Below are positions 43,225-51,271 of a stretch of 64,000 bases of DNA, piece by piece. The stretch is from Bradyrhizobium sp. MOS002 (lineage in GTDB: Bacteria; Pseudomonadota; Alphaproteobacteria; Rhizobiales; Xanthobacteraceae), in NCBI RefSeq assembly GCF_003020115.1, contig NZ_PYFX01000003.1:806001-870000 (forward strand), read 5' to 3'. The position numbers were made by a program, and so were the translations under genes. How positions within the stretch are numbered: position 1 is the stretch's first letter; the number at the start of each line of letters is the position of its first letter. A model generated the notes under the pieces. The model did no database searches and was not told the DNA's origin. It saw only the letters and a program-made list of their open reading frames with translations.

Positions 43225-43317
43225 TCAGCCCATCAGCTTCATCGCGACCGTGGCCGCAAGAATGACGATGATCTGGAGCAGGCGCTCGGTCGTGAAGATG
43301 CGGTTGAAGGTGGTCAT
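43225..43317 (-). CDS. Tiny single-helix membrane peptide
   Basis: 30 residues: MTTFNRIFTTERLLQIIVIL then AATVAMKLMG. A short polar start and one hydrophobic helix of about 17 residues. GGGGCAAGCG precedes the ATG. It is convergent with cbbR (stop 12 bases away). Too short for certainty, but the composition is that of small single-pass peptides. Confidence 0.4.
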   Translation of the reverse strand: MTTFNRIFTTERLLQIIVILAATVAMKLMG

Positions 43318-43460
43318 CGCTTGCCCCGGCCGAATTGGGATGTCTCGGTCGGGACGTTGCTAGCACAGGCGGGCGTCGAGATAACTCCGTAGTCGACCCG
43401 TGTTTTCCGTGCACGCCCCGACGACGCGGGCCTGCCCAAGGCCGCGCCGATGGTTAACGA

Positions 43461-43670
43461 TCAGGCCGCACGGGTAGCAGCGTAATCCATCCGCGCGGCG
43501 AAATAGGCTTCCAGCTCCAGCAGCGCCCGTGCTTCCCAATCCCTCGCCTGCTCGAGCAGCGACCAGCTCTGGCCTGGGCGGAATGCAGCGGTCTGGCGAT
43601 AGAGCGACGCGATACCGCGGTAGCGGCGCACGTTCTCCAAGATGGCGTGACCGGTGATTTGGCCGTTCAT
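43461..43670 (-). CDS. Small helical protein, paralogue of the gene at 32919
   Basis: 69 residues: ILENVRRYRGIASLYRQTAAF and SWSLLEQARDWEARALLELEAYF repeat the pattern of 32919-33131. GAGGGAG lies 8 bases before the ATG. The two copies flank the cbb operon region, about 10 kb apart. Function unknown. Confidence 0.65.
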   Translation of the reverse strand: MNGQITGHAILENVRRYRGIASLYRQTAAFRPGQSWSLLEQARDWEARALLELEAYFAARMDYAATRAA

Positions 43671-43808
43671 GTCCGAAAACTCCCTCGTCATTCCCGGGGG
43701 AGAAATTGCGGCCAAATCTTTTTCGAAAAGTTAGCGCCGCGCGGCAAGCGCGCGAATGGTTTCCGGACTGTTGCCCGCGCGCAACGAGCGCGGCCGCGCA
43801 AGGCCGGT

Positions 43809-44228
43809 CTATTGCGAATTCGTTGCCGCGCTCTCGCTGCGCGGCTTCAACCCGCCGCGGCTGATGATCGCCATCGTCTCGCGGCAGAGATCGGCAAGGC
43901 CGATCACCAGCACGGCGAGCAGGCAGAACAGCTTGATGGAATCGGCATGCGCGCTGGTCAGCGAATTGAATTCGAAGAAGGGCGGCATGAACGCCCACCA
44001 CACCAGCGGAATGGTGAGCAATGCGGCAAACGCCGCAGCTGGCACGCCCGCGACGATACCGAGCACGAACAGGCTTGGCAGGAATACCGCGAAATAGAGT
44101 TTTGCGCCGAGCGCGACACAGGCGCCCTGGAGCGCAGCCGACATTGCGACAACGAGGAATCCAAGCAGAAACGCCTGCCATGACCACGGTCGTACCCGCA
44201 GTACGCCAACCAGCCCCGCACGCCTCAT
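43809..44228 (-). CDS. DUF4118-like membrane protein
   Basis: 139 residues with four predicted helices. LPSLFVLGIVAGVPAAAFAALLTIPLVWWAFMPP and KLFCLLAVLVIGLADLC resemble the DUF4118 membrane domain usually found in front of histidine kinases (as in KdpD), but no kinase follows. It may be the sensor part of a broken or split kinase, or a stand-alone form. Single gene. Confidence 0.6.
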   Translation of the reverse strand: MRRAGLVGVLRVRPWSWQAFLLGFLVVAMSAALQGACVALGAKLYFAVFLPSLFVLGIVAGVPAAAFAALLTIPLVWWAFMPPFFEFNSLTSAHADSIKLFCLLAVLVIGLADLCRETMAIISRGGLKPRSESAATNSQ

Positions 44229-44367
44229 CAGCCTCCCCCTGCCGCCCGTTAACCAGGCTCGCTTGCGACCAAAGTACTACACCGGCAGGGAAACTGCGAG
44301 GCGGAAATTGCCGGCGGGACGGCCTTGGTAAACGGGCCGAATCGCACGACTTGGGCGGCCCCGGCCC

Positions 44368-45561
44368 CTATTCGGTGGCCGCATAGATCAGGCCTGCGAC
44401 GGGCAGCGCGAGGCCAATGGCCGATGCGAGCGTCCAGCCGCCTTGCGCAAACGCCCAGGCGCCGACCGCCGAGCCCGCCGCGCCCGCGGTGAAGAACGTC
44501 GCCATGTAGAGGCCGTTGAGCCGGCTGCGATGCTCATGCCCCAGCGCGAAGATCGCGCGGAAGCCGAGCACGACGTTGCCCTGCACGCCGATGTCGATCG
44601 CGATCGCGGCCACGACCAGGCAGGCGAGGTTCAGCACCGATCCGGGCGCGCCGATATGCGTGATCAGGAAGCCCACGGCCGCCAGCAGCAGCGCGACCAG
44701 CGTTGCCATGCGGCTGTGGCCGCGATCGGCAAGCCGCCCCGCGATCGGGGCCGCGAACACGCCGGCGACACCGGCAAGCGCGAACAGCGCGATGCCGCGC
44801 TGAGTGAAGCCGAATTCGCTGGCGAGCAGCAATGGCGTCACGGTCCAGAACAGGCTGAAGGCGCCGAACAGGCTGGCCTGGTAGAGCGCGCGGCGGCGCA
44901 GCAGCGGCGTGGTCCGCACCAGATGCGGCATCGACAGCAGCAACGCGCCGTAATGCATGCGCGCGACCGGCTTGCGCTTCGGCAGCGTCATCCAGAGCAC
45001 GGCTGCGAGCACGATCATCAGCCCGGCCGAGCAGAAGAACACCGCGTGCCACGACAGCACCGCCGTGACGAAGCTCGACACCGGCCGCGCCAGCATGATG
45101 CCGAGCATCAGGCCGGTCGAGACGTTGCCGACGACGCGGCCGCGAATGGCTGCTGGCGCAAGATGCGCCGCATAGGGGATGATGATCTGCACCGCGACCG
45201 AGCCGAGCCCGATAAACAGCGCGGCGATCAGGAACGGCAGCGCGTGGGACGCGAAGCCCGCGGCGAGCAGCGCTGCGGCGCCGAGCGTGATGACCGAGCA
45301 GATCAGGGTACGGTTCTCGACGAGGTCGCCGAGCGGCACGATGAAGAGAAGCCCCACGCCGTAGCCGATCTGCGTCATGGTGACGATCAACCCCGCCGCC
45401 GCGTGCGACAGGCCGAGCGCGGCGCTGATCGGCGCGATCAGCGGCTGGGCGTAATAGATGTTGGCGGCGACCATGCCGCAGGCCGCGGCAAGCACGAAGG
45501 TCAGTCGCTGCGACACCGCAGCCGGATCCGGCGCGGTCTCGATCGTGGCATTCATCGTCAT
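44368..45561 (-). CDS. MFS transporter (12 helices, DHA1-like efflux)
   Basis: 397 residues. Motif A is PLGDLVENRTLI in the 2-3 loop, and a second is GRLADRGHSRM in the 8-9 loop; about 12 helices. Likely a proton-coupled drug or sugar exporter. It follows tetR on the same strand 52 bases later, and a palindrome that resembles one in front of tetR sits in the gap, so it is probably repressed by TetR and induced by its substrate. Confidence 0.85.
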   Translation of the reverse strand: MTMNATIETAPDPAAVSQRLTFVLAAACGMVAANIYYAQPLIAPISAALGLSHAAAGLIVTMTQIGYGVGLLFIVPLGDLVENRTLICSVITLGAAALLAAGFASHALPFLIAALFIGLGSVAVQIIIPYAAHLAPAAIRGRVVGNVSTGLMLGIMLARPVSSFVTAVLSWHAVFFCSAGLMIVLAAVLWMTLPKRKPVARMHYGALLLSMPHLVRTTPLLRRRALYQASLFGAFSLFWTVTPLLLASEFGFTQRGIALFALAGVAGVFAAPIAGRLADRGHSRMATLVALLLAAVGFLITHIGAPGSVLNLACLVVAAIAIDIGVQGNVVLGFRAIFALGHEHRSRLNGLYMATFFTAGAAGSAVGAWAFAQGGWTLASAIGLALPVAGLIYAATE

Positions 45562-45580
45562 TCACACGGTCTCCAGATAT

Positions 45581-45598
45581 AGGAAACGCTTGTTTCCT
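45581..45598. promoter_or_regulatory. Probable TetR operator in front of the MFS gene
   Basis: AGGAAACGCTTGTTTCCT is a perfect inverted repeat (7-bp arms, 4-base centre), 19 bases before the MFS start. The right arm TTGTTTCC recurs upstream of tetR at 46247-46263. Confidence 0.6.
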
Positions 45599-45613
45599 AA
45601 TATGACAAATAAT

Positions 45614-46234
45614 TCAGGCGAGCAGCTTCATGGCGACGGCGACCAGGCGCTTGCCGTCGAGCGACAGGCGCGCCTTGCCGACGACGCGCAGACCCTGCGT
45701 GATGCAGATCATCAGGCGCGCGGTGTCGTCGGCGGCGACATGGCGGGGAATCGAGCCGTCGGCCTGCCCCTCGCGAATGAGACTGGCGATGAAGTTTTCG
45801 TTGGTTTCGAGTCGCGCGCTGACGAGGGCGGCGACCACCGGATCGACCGCGGACAGTTCGACCGCGCTGCCGACCACGAGGCAGCCGCGCCGCCCCTCGC
45901 TGCCCTGGGAATGCTCCACATACGAAAGCAGCAGGTTGCGCAGCCGCTCGCGACCATTGGCGCCTTGCGCCGCGGCGCTGCGGGTCTCCTCCTGGCGCAA
46001 CGCGACGTAGCGCTCGAAGGCGGCGAGAAACACCGCATGCTTGTCGCGAAACGCCTTGTAGACGCTGCCGGTCGCTAGCCGCATCGCCGCGGTGAGATCG
46101 CCGATCGAGGTGGCATGATAACCGCGCTCGGAGAACACGCGGACGGCCCTGTCGAGCGCGGTGTCCATGTCGAACTCCCGGGGACGTCCGGGCGGACGGG
46201 CAATTGGCTGGGATTTGCGGGCGGCTTTTTGCAT
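45614..46234 (-). CDS. TetR/AcrR-family regulator
   Basis: 206 residues. HTH at about 20-65: DTALDRAVRVFSERGYHATSIGDLTAAMRLATGSVYKAFRDK in outline. The rest is a helical ligand domain, with a Cys in RRGCLVVGSAVE as in the QacR/YcdC-like group. ATG 46234 is chosen because the matching operator lies just upstream. Likely represses itself and the MFS gene. Confidence 0.85.
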   Translation of the reverse strand: MQKAARKSQPIARPPGRPREFDMDTALDRAVRVFSERGYHATSIGDLTAAMRLATGSVYKAFRDKHAVFLAAFERYVALRQEETRSAAAQGANGRERLRNLLLSYVEHSQGSEGRRGCLVVGSAVELSAVDPVVAALVSARLETNENFIASLIREGQADGSIPRHVAADDTARLMICITQGLRVVGKARLSLDGKRLVAVAMKLLA

Positions 46235-46246
46235 TGCGGGATAATA

Positions 46247-46263
46247 GGGAATGATTGTTTCCG
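46247..46263. promoter_or_regulatory. Second TetR operator-like site
   Basis: GGGAATGATTGTTTCCG shares GGAA....TTGTTTCC with the site at 45581, with one base fewer in the centre. It begins 13 bases before the tetR ATG. CGAAT/ATTCG arms at 46262-46277 overlap it. Confidence 0.45.
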
Positions 46264-46331
46264 AATAAAGACATTCGAAAAACAACTGGTTGTGATGAGG
46301 GTGTGTCCAAACTGGAAGCCACCAACTCCGG

Positions 46332-46500
46332 CGTCGTCCTGGCCTAGTGCGCAATTGCGCACGGGGGGCCAGGACCCATTACCCCGGGGAGGGGTTTGGC
46401 GAAGACTCGCTCGGTGGGATTGATGCCGCCTCAAATCGACAGACCTCGCGGTATGGGTCCTGGCCCCCCGTGCGCAATTGCGCACTAGGCCAGGACGACG
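46332..46500. repeat. 169-bp inverted-repeat element (REP/MITE-like)
   Basis: Two 48-bp arms, 46332-46379 and 46453-46500, are exact reverse complements. Each contains the 16-bp palindrome GTGCGCAATTGCGCAC. The 73-base centre has no gene. It looks like a dispersed palindromic element of the kind frequent in Bradyrhizobium intergenic DNA; no transposase is present and no second copy is in this window. Confidence 0.75.
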
Positions 46501-47062
46501 TTTGAGGTTGTTGCGCCAACTCGCAGACACGGTTTCGCAGCCTCGCGGCGCGTTTCGCCCGAGCTTGCTCGATCTATTCACCCCCTTGTCCAAGAGGGCG
46601 CAGGGAAGGCCGGGTGCCGGCCGGCACCCGCGGTCCGCTGCGCGAAAAGCACACGCAGGAAAACCGCACAGCAGCATACAGGTGGTGCCAATCACTCGGC
46701 CTTCCCTGCGCGATGGTTGGACGGCTTATGCCGTGCTCTCCCGGGAGCCGAGTTCCTTCTGGCCTCCCTCGCCTTCGCGAAATTCACCGACACCGCGCCG
46801 GTTGACGCGCATGCCGCATCCGCAAGAGCTTGACCGTAGCAACGACGGCCAGGACCACACGTCTATATTTTGGTACTCGGTGAAACACGCCGAAACTAAC
46901 AAAAGACTTTAAAACAAGCGCTTTTCTACTACCCTGATGCAGGCTGTTTCAGCGGGCTTCACCAAATTAAGGGCCCGGCCCTAAGCCTTTCAGCGTCCGC
47001 ACGACAAACTGAAAGCCCCAAAGCCGAGCCCTTTGGTCCCAAGCCTTAGGAGCCGAAACCAC
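46501..47062. other. Non-coding stretch between the repeat element and the integrase
   Basis: No credible gene. It has a hairpin-forming GGGTGCCGGCCGGCACCC (46613-46630) and a passage with CTCTCCCGGGAGCC that I associate with repeated intergenic DNA in Bradyrhizobium. After about 46860 it becomes AT-rich and contains TTAAGGGCCCGGCCCTAA (46967-46984), a near-perfect palindrome that may be part of the integrase control or attachment region. No tRNA was found. Confidence 0.4.
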
Positions 47063-48469
47063 ATGAATAGTACCATTGTCCCCTGCCCCCTTGGCAAGCG
47101 CGGCCGCAACAGCAGCGTCATCCTGACCGACCGACTGTGCGAGAAGCGCGTCGCCAAGCGGACCAAGCTCTACGACCGCAAGTGCCCCGGTCTCTACGTC
47201 AGCATCACCACGGCGGGCGCGGCGACCTTCTCGTACAAGTTCACCGACCGGCAGACCGGGAAGCAGCGTACCGGCTGGCTCGGCGTCTACAATCCCGAGG
47301 CTTTTACCGTCGAGGACGCCCGCAGCAGGGTCTACGGCCTCAAGGGACTGGGTACCGAGGCTCTCGCCGAAACCTTCCGCGACCAGAAGACCGCAAAAGC
47401 GAGGCGCGGCAAGACCGTCGCCGAGATCATCGAGGAGCGGATCGAGTGGATGAAGACGCCAGTCAAGAAGCCGGATGGCGAGATGCGGCCCCGGCTGGAG
47501 GCTTGGGAAAATACGGCGAGCCACCTGCGCCGCTTCCTCGGTGCGAGGCTTGGCAAAACACTCGCGAGAGACGTCACTAAGCATGACATCGCAACACTCT
47601 CGAATGACATCGTCGCGGGGAAGTTCGGCAAGCCCTCCGTCAGCAACGCCCGTCATATGCGCAAGGCAGCTTCGGGGCTGTTCAACTGGGCGGCGGAGGC
47701 GGGCCGCGACTATGTGACCGCCAGTCCTTGCATTAACCTGCCGAAGCTAGATCCGGAACACCCGCGCACCCGAGTCCTGTCGGAGCATGAGATCAGGATC
47801 TTCTGGCGTGGTCTCGACCGCAGTGATCTGCCCTATGACCGCCGCACCCGCCTCGCCCTCAAGTTCGAGCTGGTGACTATGCTGCGCTCACGCGAACTGC
47901 TCGGTGCGCATCGGAATGAGCTGTTCGACCTCGACGGCAAACATGCGCGCTTGGACGTACCTCTCAAGCGGGTCAAGAAGCGGCGGGTGATTCAGCAGCC
48001 CTTGTCGGAGTTGGCCGTCGAGATCATCAACGAGGCGCTGACCTCGAATGATCAGCAGTTCGTATTCGAAAGCTCGATGTACAAGGGCCAGCCGATCCAC
48101 CGCAAAGCGATGGCAAACGCCTTGCGCGGCACCAAACACGAGAAGAACAAGGACAAGACCAAGACGCCCGGCCTGTGTGAGCTGTTGGGCCTCAAACCGT
48201 TCACGCCGCACGATCTGCGGCGGACAGCGGCGACGTTGGCCGGGGATCTCGGCTTTGACGATGCTGCCATTGCCAAATGCCTTGACCACGCCGTGACGAA
48301 GAAGGGCGACACCATCGTGCCGACGGTTACGGGCAAGGTCTACAACCACTCCCGACGGATGAAAGAAAAGCGTGCAGTACTGGACGGAATCGCCACCGAG
48401 CTGCGGCGGATCGTGGGCGCGCCTGTCGCTAAGGCTCTAGGAAAAGAGGGGCAACGGCTCGCCGCCTGA
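47063..48469 (+). CDS. Tyrosine-family site-specific integrase
   Basis: 468 residues. The N-terminal arm-binding part has KCPGLYVSITTAGAATFSYKF and WLGVYNP, like P4-type integrases (DUF4102-type start). A core-binding helix bundle (about 110-220) follows. The catalytic domain has Arg in MLRSRELLG, the HxxR box PHDLRRTAATLAG and the nucleophile Tyr in KVYNHSRRM. It would insert or excise the adjoining DNA. AGGAG lies 11 bases before ATG 47063. No tRNA target is visible nearby, so the attachment site is unknown. Confidence 0.85.
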   Translation: MNSTIVPCPLGKRGRNSSVILTDRLCEKRVAKRTKLYDRKCPGLYVSITTAGAATFSYKFTDRQTGKQRTGWLGVYNPEAFTVEDARSRVYGLKGLGTEALAETFRDQKTAKARRGKTVAEIIEERIEWMKTPVKKPDGEMRPRLEAWENTASHLRRFLGARLGKTLARDVTKHDIATLSNDIVAGKFGKPSVSNARHMRKAASGLFNWAAEAGRDYVTASPCINLPKLDPEHPRTRVLSEHEIRIFWRGLDRSDLPYDRRTRLALKFELVTMLRSRELLGAHRNELFDLDGKHARLDVPLKRVKKRRVIQQPLSELAVEIINEALTSNDQQFVFESSMYKGQPIHRKAMANALRGTKHEKNKDKTKTPGLCELLGLKPFTPHDLRRTAATLAGDLGFDDAAIAKCLDHAVTKKGDTIVPTVTGKVYNHSRRMKEKRAVLDGIATELRRIVGAPVAKALGKEGQRLAA

Positions 48470-48585
48470 TTGCTTAGGCAGACAGATTCCGAGCCCGGCC
48501 CCCATCCCTGTCCTTTTCCAGCCGATTCCTCGGGCGGTCAACGGAGGCGAGCGACCGGAGCCGCTCGCCCGAGTTGTCGCGCTGA

Positions 48586-48804
48586 CTATGCCGTGCGCCC
48601 GGTGCGCTGTGCGGCTTCGTCCTTGCTGCCGACGTGCGTGACGCCTTTGAGCACTTGGTTCACGGCGCGCGGATTTATCACATATGCCGCTGCGATCTCG
48701 TGCTGGTACTGCCCGCTCCAGCGGCGCAGCCAGACGTCAACAGCTTCCTCGAATGTGAACTTAGTTTTACGGGGTTGGTTGTCTTGAACGACCGGACTAG
48801 CCAC
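48586..48804 (-). CDS. Small HTH-like protein
   Basis: 72 residues: FTFEEAVDVWLRRWSGQYQHEIAAAYVINPRAVNQVLKG in outline is a helix-turn-helix of the replication or recombination-helper sort. Start GTG 48804 is preferred because AAGGAG lies 9 bases before it; an ATG 13 codons earlier touches its own AGGAG. Near the integrase it may be an excision or regulatory partner, which is inference. Confidence 0.5.
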   Translation of the reverse strand: MASPVVQDNQPRKTKFTFEEAVDVWLRRWSGQYQHEIAAAYVINPRAVNQVLKGVTHVGSKDEAAQRTGRTA

Positions 48805-48864
48805 GCTAGGGTCTCCTTCGTGGTGACGGACATGCGAAAGCATCTCCTGTGAGAAACGCCACGG

Positions 48865-48900
48865 AAAGCCGAGCCCGCCTGCGAAGTGTGCTCGGCTTTT
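48865..48900. terminator. Hairpin terminator
   Basis: AAAGCCGAGC and GCTCGGCTTTT pair around a 15-base loop. It has T runs in both directions and lies between the HTH-like gene and the zinc-ribbon gene. Confidence 0.55.
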
Positions 48901-49056
48901 CCATGCGTGATTTAGCAAACTGCCAAAGCACTCGCCCATTAGGTCAAAGCCGTCAGGGTCGCGCAAGGTGGCGCGTAAAGTCATCCGTTTCAAGGGATTG
49001 CGGGATAGTTCCCCACGATTTACAGGCAAAACGCGATTCGCCGTCCCCATGCCAAC

Positions 49057-49293
49057 ATGCCCTACCCGCAAAAGATCACCTTCGGTGAGATGCGCGCCAT
49101 GGGCGTGCGCGGCGTCCTGGTCTATTGCCGTCACCGCTGCGGCCACCACACCGAAATCAGCGCGGACGGCTGGGCTGACCACGTCAGGCTCTCCGACATC
49201 GAGCCGCGCTTTCTATGCCAGCGCTGTTGCAAGCGGGGCGCCGAGATCAGGCCGAACCACAACCCAGCCAAGATGGGGACCGGCTCCCGGTGA
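49057..49293 (+). CDS. Small zinc-ribbon-like protein (copy 1)
   Basis: 78 residues: PQKITFGEMRAMGVRGVLVYCRHRCGHHTEIS, then CQRCCKRGAEIRP. Cys-x3-Cys-x-His-His and Cys-x2-Cys-Cys blocks suggest one structural zinc. I recognise the pattern as a conserved hypothetical frequent in Bradyrhizobium. A partial second copy starts at 51272. Function unknown. Confidence 0.65.
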   Translation: MPYPQKITFGEMRAMGVRGVLVYCRHRCGHHTEISADGWADHVRLSDIEPRFLCQRCCKRGAEIRPNHNPAKMGTGSR

Positions 49294-49529
49294 ACAGCCG
49301 GCTGGTGGGTTCAAGCCCGGGCTCACCTTCCTTCCTCTTTAACGATGCCTGTAAGGCTCTCCAGCTGACTTGCCAGTGCCGTCCAGCTTCGTGAGATGCT
49401 CGTTAGAACGGTCGTCCGGCGGGGTGAATTCCCGGGTTCAGTGGCGCGTAATTTGTAGTCTGCGGCATAGACACGGCATTGTTCAGCGGTCGGCACTTTT
49501 TCCCCCTGCGCCTCTCAGCTCACCCGGTG

Positions 49530-49670
49530 ATGGCTGAGAGCATGACGATCATCATCACCATGCTGGCGATCCGCCACAAAGAGGAGAAGCGCGATGCAGC
49601 TGTGTGGTTTTTTGCCGCTATGCAATTTGCGCCGGATCTGCCGCTAGTGGTTGCCGAAACGCGCGGCTGA
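49530..49670 (+). CDS. Possible tiny protein
   Basis: 46 residues: MAESMTIIITMLAIRHKEEKRDAAV then WFFAAMQFAPDLPLVVAETRG. No strong ribosome site and no similarity recognised. It lies in a 420-base stretch otherwise without genes. Doubtful. Confidence 0.25.
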   Translation: MAESMTIIITMLAIRHKEEKRDAAVWFFAAMQFAPDLPLVVAETRG

Positions 49671-49715
49671 CCTTTTTGGTAAGCCAATTGACGATGCATC
49701 GGGTAAGCCGAGAGA

Positions 49716-49880
49716 TCAGTTCAAGGCGCGCTGGGTGAGCTTCCGGATCAAGCCGCGCAGGCTGTTGATGTATTCCTGGACCAGTTGGCGGGCCTCAATC
49801 ATCCGCGGCAAAACATGCTCGCGCTGGAGGTCGGTGTCGTCCTTGGGCAGCTCGGAGGGTGGATTTTGTGTCTGTCGCAT
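49716..49880 (-). CDS. Small helical protein, doubtful start
   Basis: 54 residues: MRQTQNPPSELPKDDTDLQREHVLP then RMIEARQLVQEYINSLRGLIRKLTQ, a good amphipathic helix. A longer form of 86 residues is open upstream. No clear ribosome site. Unrecognised. Confidence 0.4.
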   Translation of the reverse strand: MRQTQNPPSELPKDDTDLQREHVLPRMIEARQLVQEYINSLRGLIRKLTQRALN

Positions 49881-50029
49881 CGATTCGACGTGAATGAAAG
49901 TTACAGCTCGCTCGACTATGCAGGCGATTTCAGACCTGTCCTTCCGGGTTATGTGGGCCCGAGGCTCGCCCGGCACTTAGCGTGGATTATCCGCAGCAAG
50001 GTGCCGGGCCTGCGCCCGCATGCAACCGC

Positions 50030-50293
50030 TTATCGCCGCACCCCAACGCGATTGACGCCACCATTCATGTTGCCACCAGCGTTGTGACGGACCGCGGCGC
50101 GCGCCACCGGACGAGCCCCGAGCACTACGCCGGGCCGGGCAACGCACCCGCCGGGATACCCAACATAGGTGCAGTACACGACCGCGTTAGCCGGCATTGG
50201 AGTAAGCGCGAGACCGGCAAGCCCAAACAGGACGCTGGCGACAATCCCAGTGGCTGCCGCTGAGTTGATCGAAAGACGCTTCCATGGACGCAT
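50030..50293 (-). CDS. Small exported protein, FixK-box gene
   Basis: 87 residues. Signal peptide with a long n-region (MRPWKRLSINSAAATGIVASVLFGLAGLALTPMPANA), then VVYCTYVGYPGGCVARPGVVLG with two cysteines and an Arg/Asn/Gly-rich end. AAAGGAGG precedes the ATG. TTGACCTATATCAA stands 84 bases upstream, so it is probably induced at low oxygen. Unknown family. Confidence 0.65.
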   Translation of the reverse strand: MRPWKRLSINSAAATGIVASVLFGLAGLALTPMPANAVVYCTYVGYPGGCVARPGVVLGARPVARAAVRHNAGGNMNGGVNRVGVRR

Positions 50294-50376
50294 AGCGAAA
50301 CCTCCTTTGGCGCTGCTGATGACGAGGGTCGCTTCAGCGGCGTTTGACATTGCTGATCGGCGCGGCATCGATGCCG

Positions 50377-50390
50377 TTGACCTATATCAA
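50377..50390 (-). promoter_or_regulatory. FixK/FNR box
   Basis: TTGACCTATATCAA fits TTGA-N6-TCAA and lies upstream of the exported protein at 50293 (minus strand). Confidence 0.55.
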
Positions 50391-50564
50391 TGGAACGTCA
50401 GTCCGAGTTCGCGAGCGCCCAGCGCGATACCAGCTGTCGGAGCGCTTCGAGACCAGCCCCTCCAGTCCCATCAGACAGGCGTGCCGAAACAGATCCGGGC
50501 CGAGACCAATCTGACGCGGTTGCTCGCGCGCCGGGTCGACGGCATCCACGTTGCGCCCGGTCAT
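50382..50564 (-). pseudogene. Remnant of an ATP-dependent DNA ligase
   Basis: The minus-strand frame reads GPDLFRHACLMGLEGLVSKRSDSWYRAGRS. LFRHAC.MGLEG.VSKR....YRAGRS is the motif IV-V region of LigD-type ATP-dependent DNA ligases (EGIVSKR, then YRSGRS). Only about 50 residues remain; the nucleotidyl lysine motif and the OB fold are missing. It overlaps the FixK box, so the fragment has lost coding function. Confidence 0.6.
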
Positions 50565-50646
50565 GTGTCGTGAAGACGGCCCACCGCAACAAACAATTGT
50601 CCGCCTTTAACAAGCACATCTCTTTGCAAACGCCTATTTTGGCGAA

Positions 50647-51042
50647 GTGCAGCGCTGCGGTATCGGTGCGGCCCTCACTTATGCATCCAGCCCGCAACGC
50701 CACCTTTTAGGATCTTCAGTTTTGAAAGATTGCAACACGTCCGCGTCGACGCTGATTGAATTGAGAATTTCCCAAGCCTACGTCAGACTCTGCTCCCTTC
50801 CCGAGGGCGGTCCTCAAGCATCGGTTTCCGTCGCTTCGATCGGCAGCTATGAGATCCGGATGTTGGCGAATCCGGCGGCCGATGTTGATAGCACGCCGCT
50901 ATTTTGGCTGGAGTTGATCGATCACGGCACCAAAACATCTGTCGACAGCTTCTGTTGCTATCAGATCCAAGACGCTGTGCCGGTAGTCCACGATTTCTTC
51001 AAGCAGGTGGATGATTCGAACAAACCCGGTGACACCTGCTGA
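50647..51042 (+). CDS. Small protein of a Bradyrhizobium hypothetical family
   Basis: Up to 131 residues; the conserved part begins about residue 38: LRISQAYVRLCSLPEGG, SIGSYEIRMLANPAAD, PLFWLELIDHGTKTSVDSFCCYQIQDAVPVVHDFF. The IG.YEIR...LFW.EL.DH...VDS pattern is a conserved hypothetical family. The true start is unclear (several TTG codons, no ATG with a ribosome site). Its stop overlaps the next ATG (CTGATGA), so the two genes are coupled. Confidence 0.6.
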   Translation: MQRCGIGAALTYASSPQRHLLGSSVLKDCNTSASTLIELRISQAYVRLCSLPEGGPQASVSVASIGSYEIRMLANPAADVDSTPLFWLELIDHGTKTSVDSFCCYQIQDAVPVVHDFFKQVDDSNKPGDTC

Positions 51043-51218
51043 TGAAGGACTATCGAACCCATTTGGAAACCCTGCGCCAGCAGGCGGCCGAGGCAGCCTT
51101 AATCAGCGCTCTGACAACCGTCCGGCACAAGCGGGAGCTGTTCGCGAAGCATGCACAACACTTAGATGCGCTGGCGGATGAGGTTGAGCACGCAAATGAA
51201 CAGGCGCCGCCGGCATAG
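51042..51218 (+). CDS. Small helical protein (MKDYRTHLE family)
   Basis: 58 residues: MKDYRTHLETLRQQAAEAAL, ISALTTVRHKRELFAKHAQHLDALADEVEHA in outline. One of the short two-helix proteins that recur in Bradyrhizobium genomes. It begins inside the stop of the preceding gene (ATGA overlap). Function unknown. Confidence 0.65.
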   Translation: MKDYRTHLETLRQQAAEAALISALTTVRHKRELFAKHAQHLDALADEVEHANEQAPPA

Positions 51219-51271
51219 GTAGTCAGCCGAAAGCTTAGGATCCGCGCGAGTTGGCACGCATTGAGAAATCC

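Noticed and set aside
49300..49330. GGTGGGTTCAAGCCCGGG as a tRNA 3' end or attachment remnant
   Set aside because: The would-be T stem has two G-G mismatches and there is no upstream cloverleaf.
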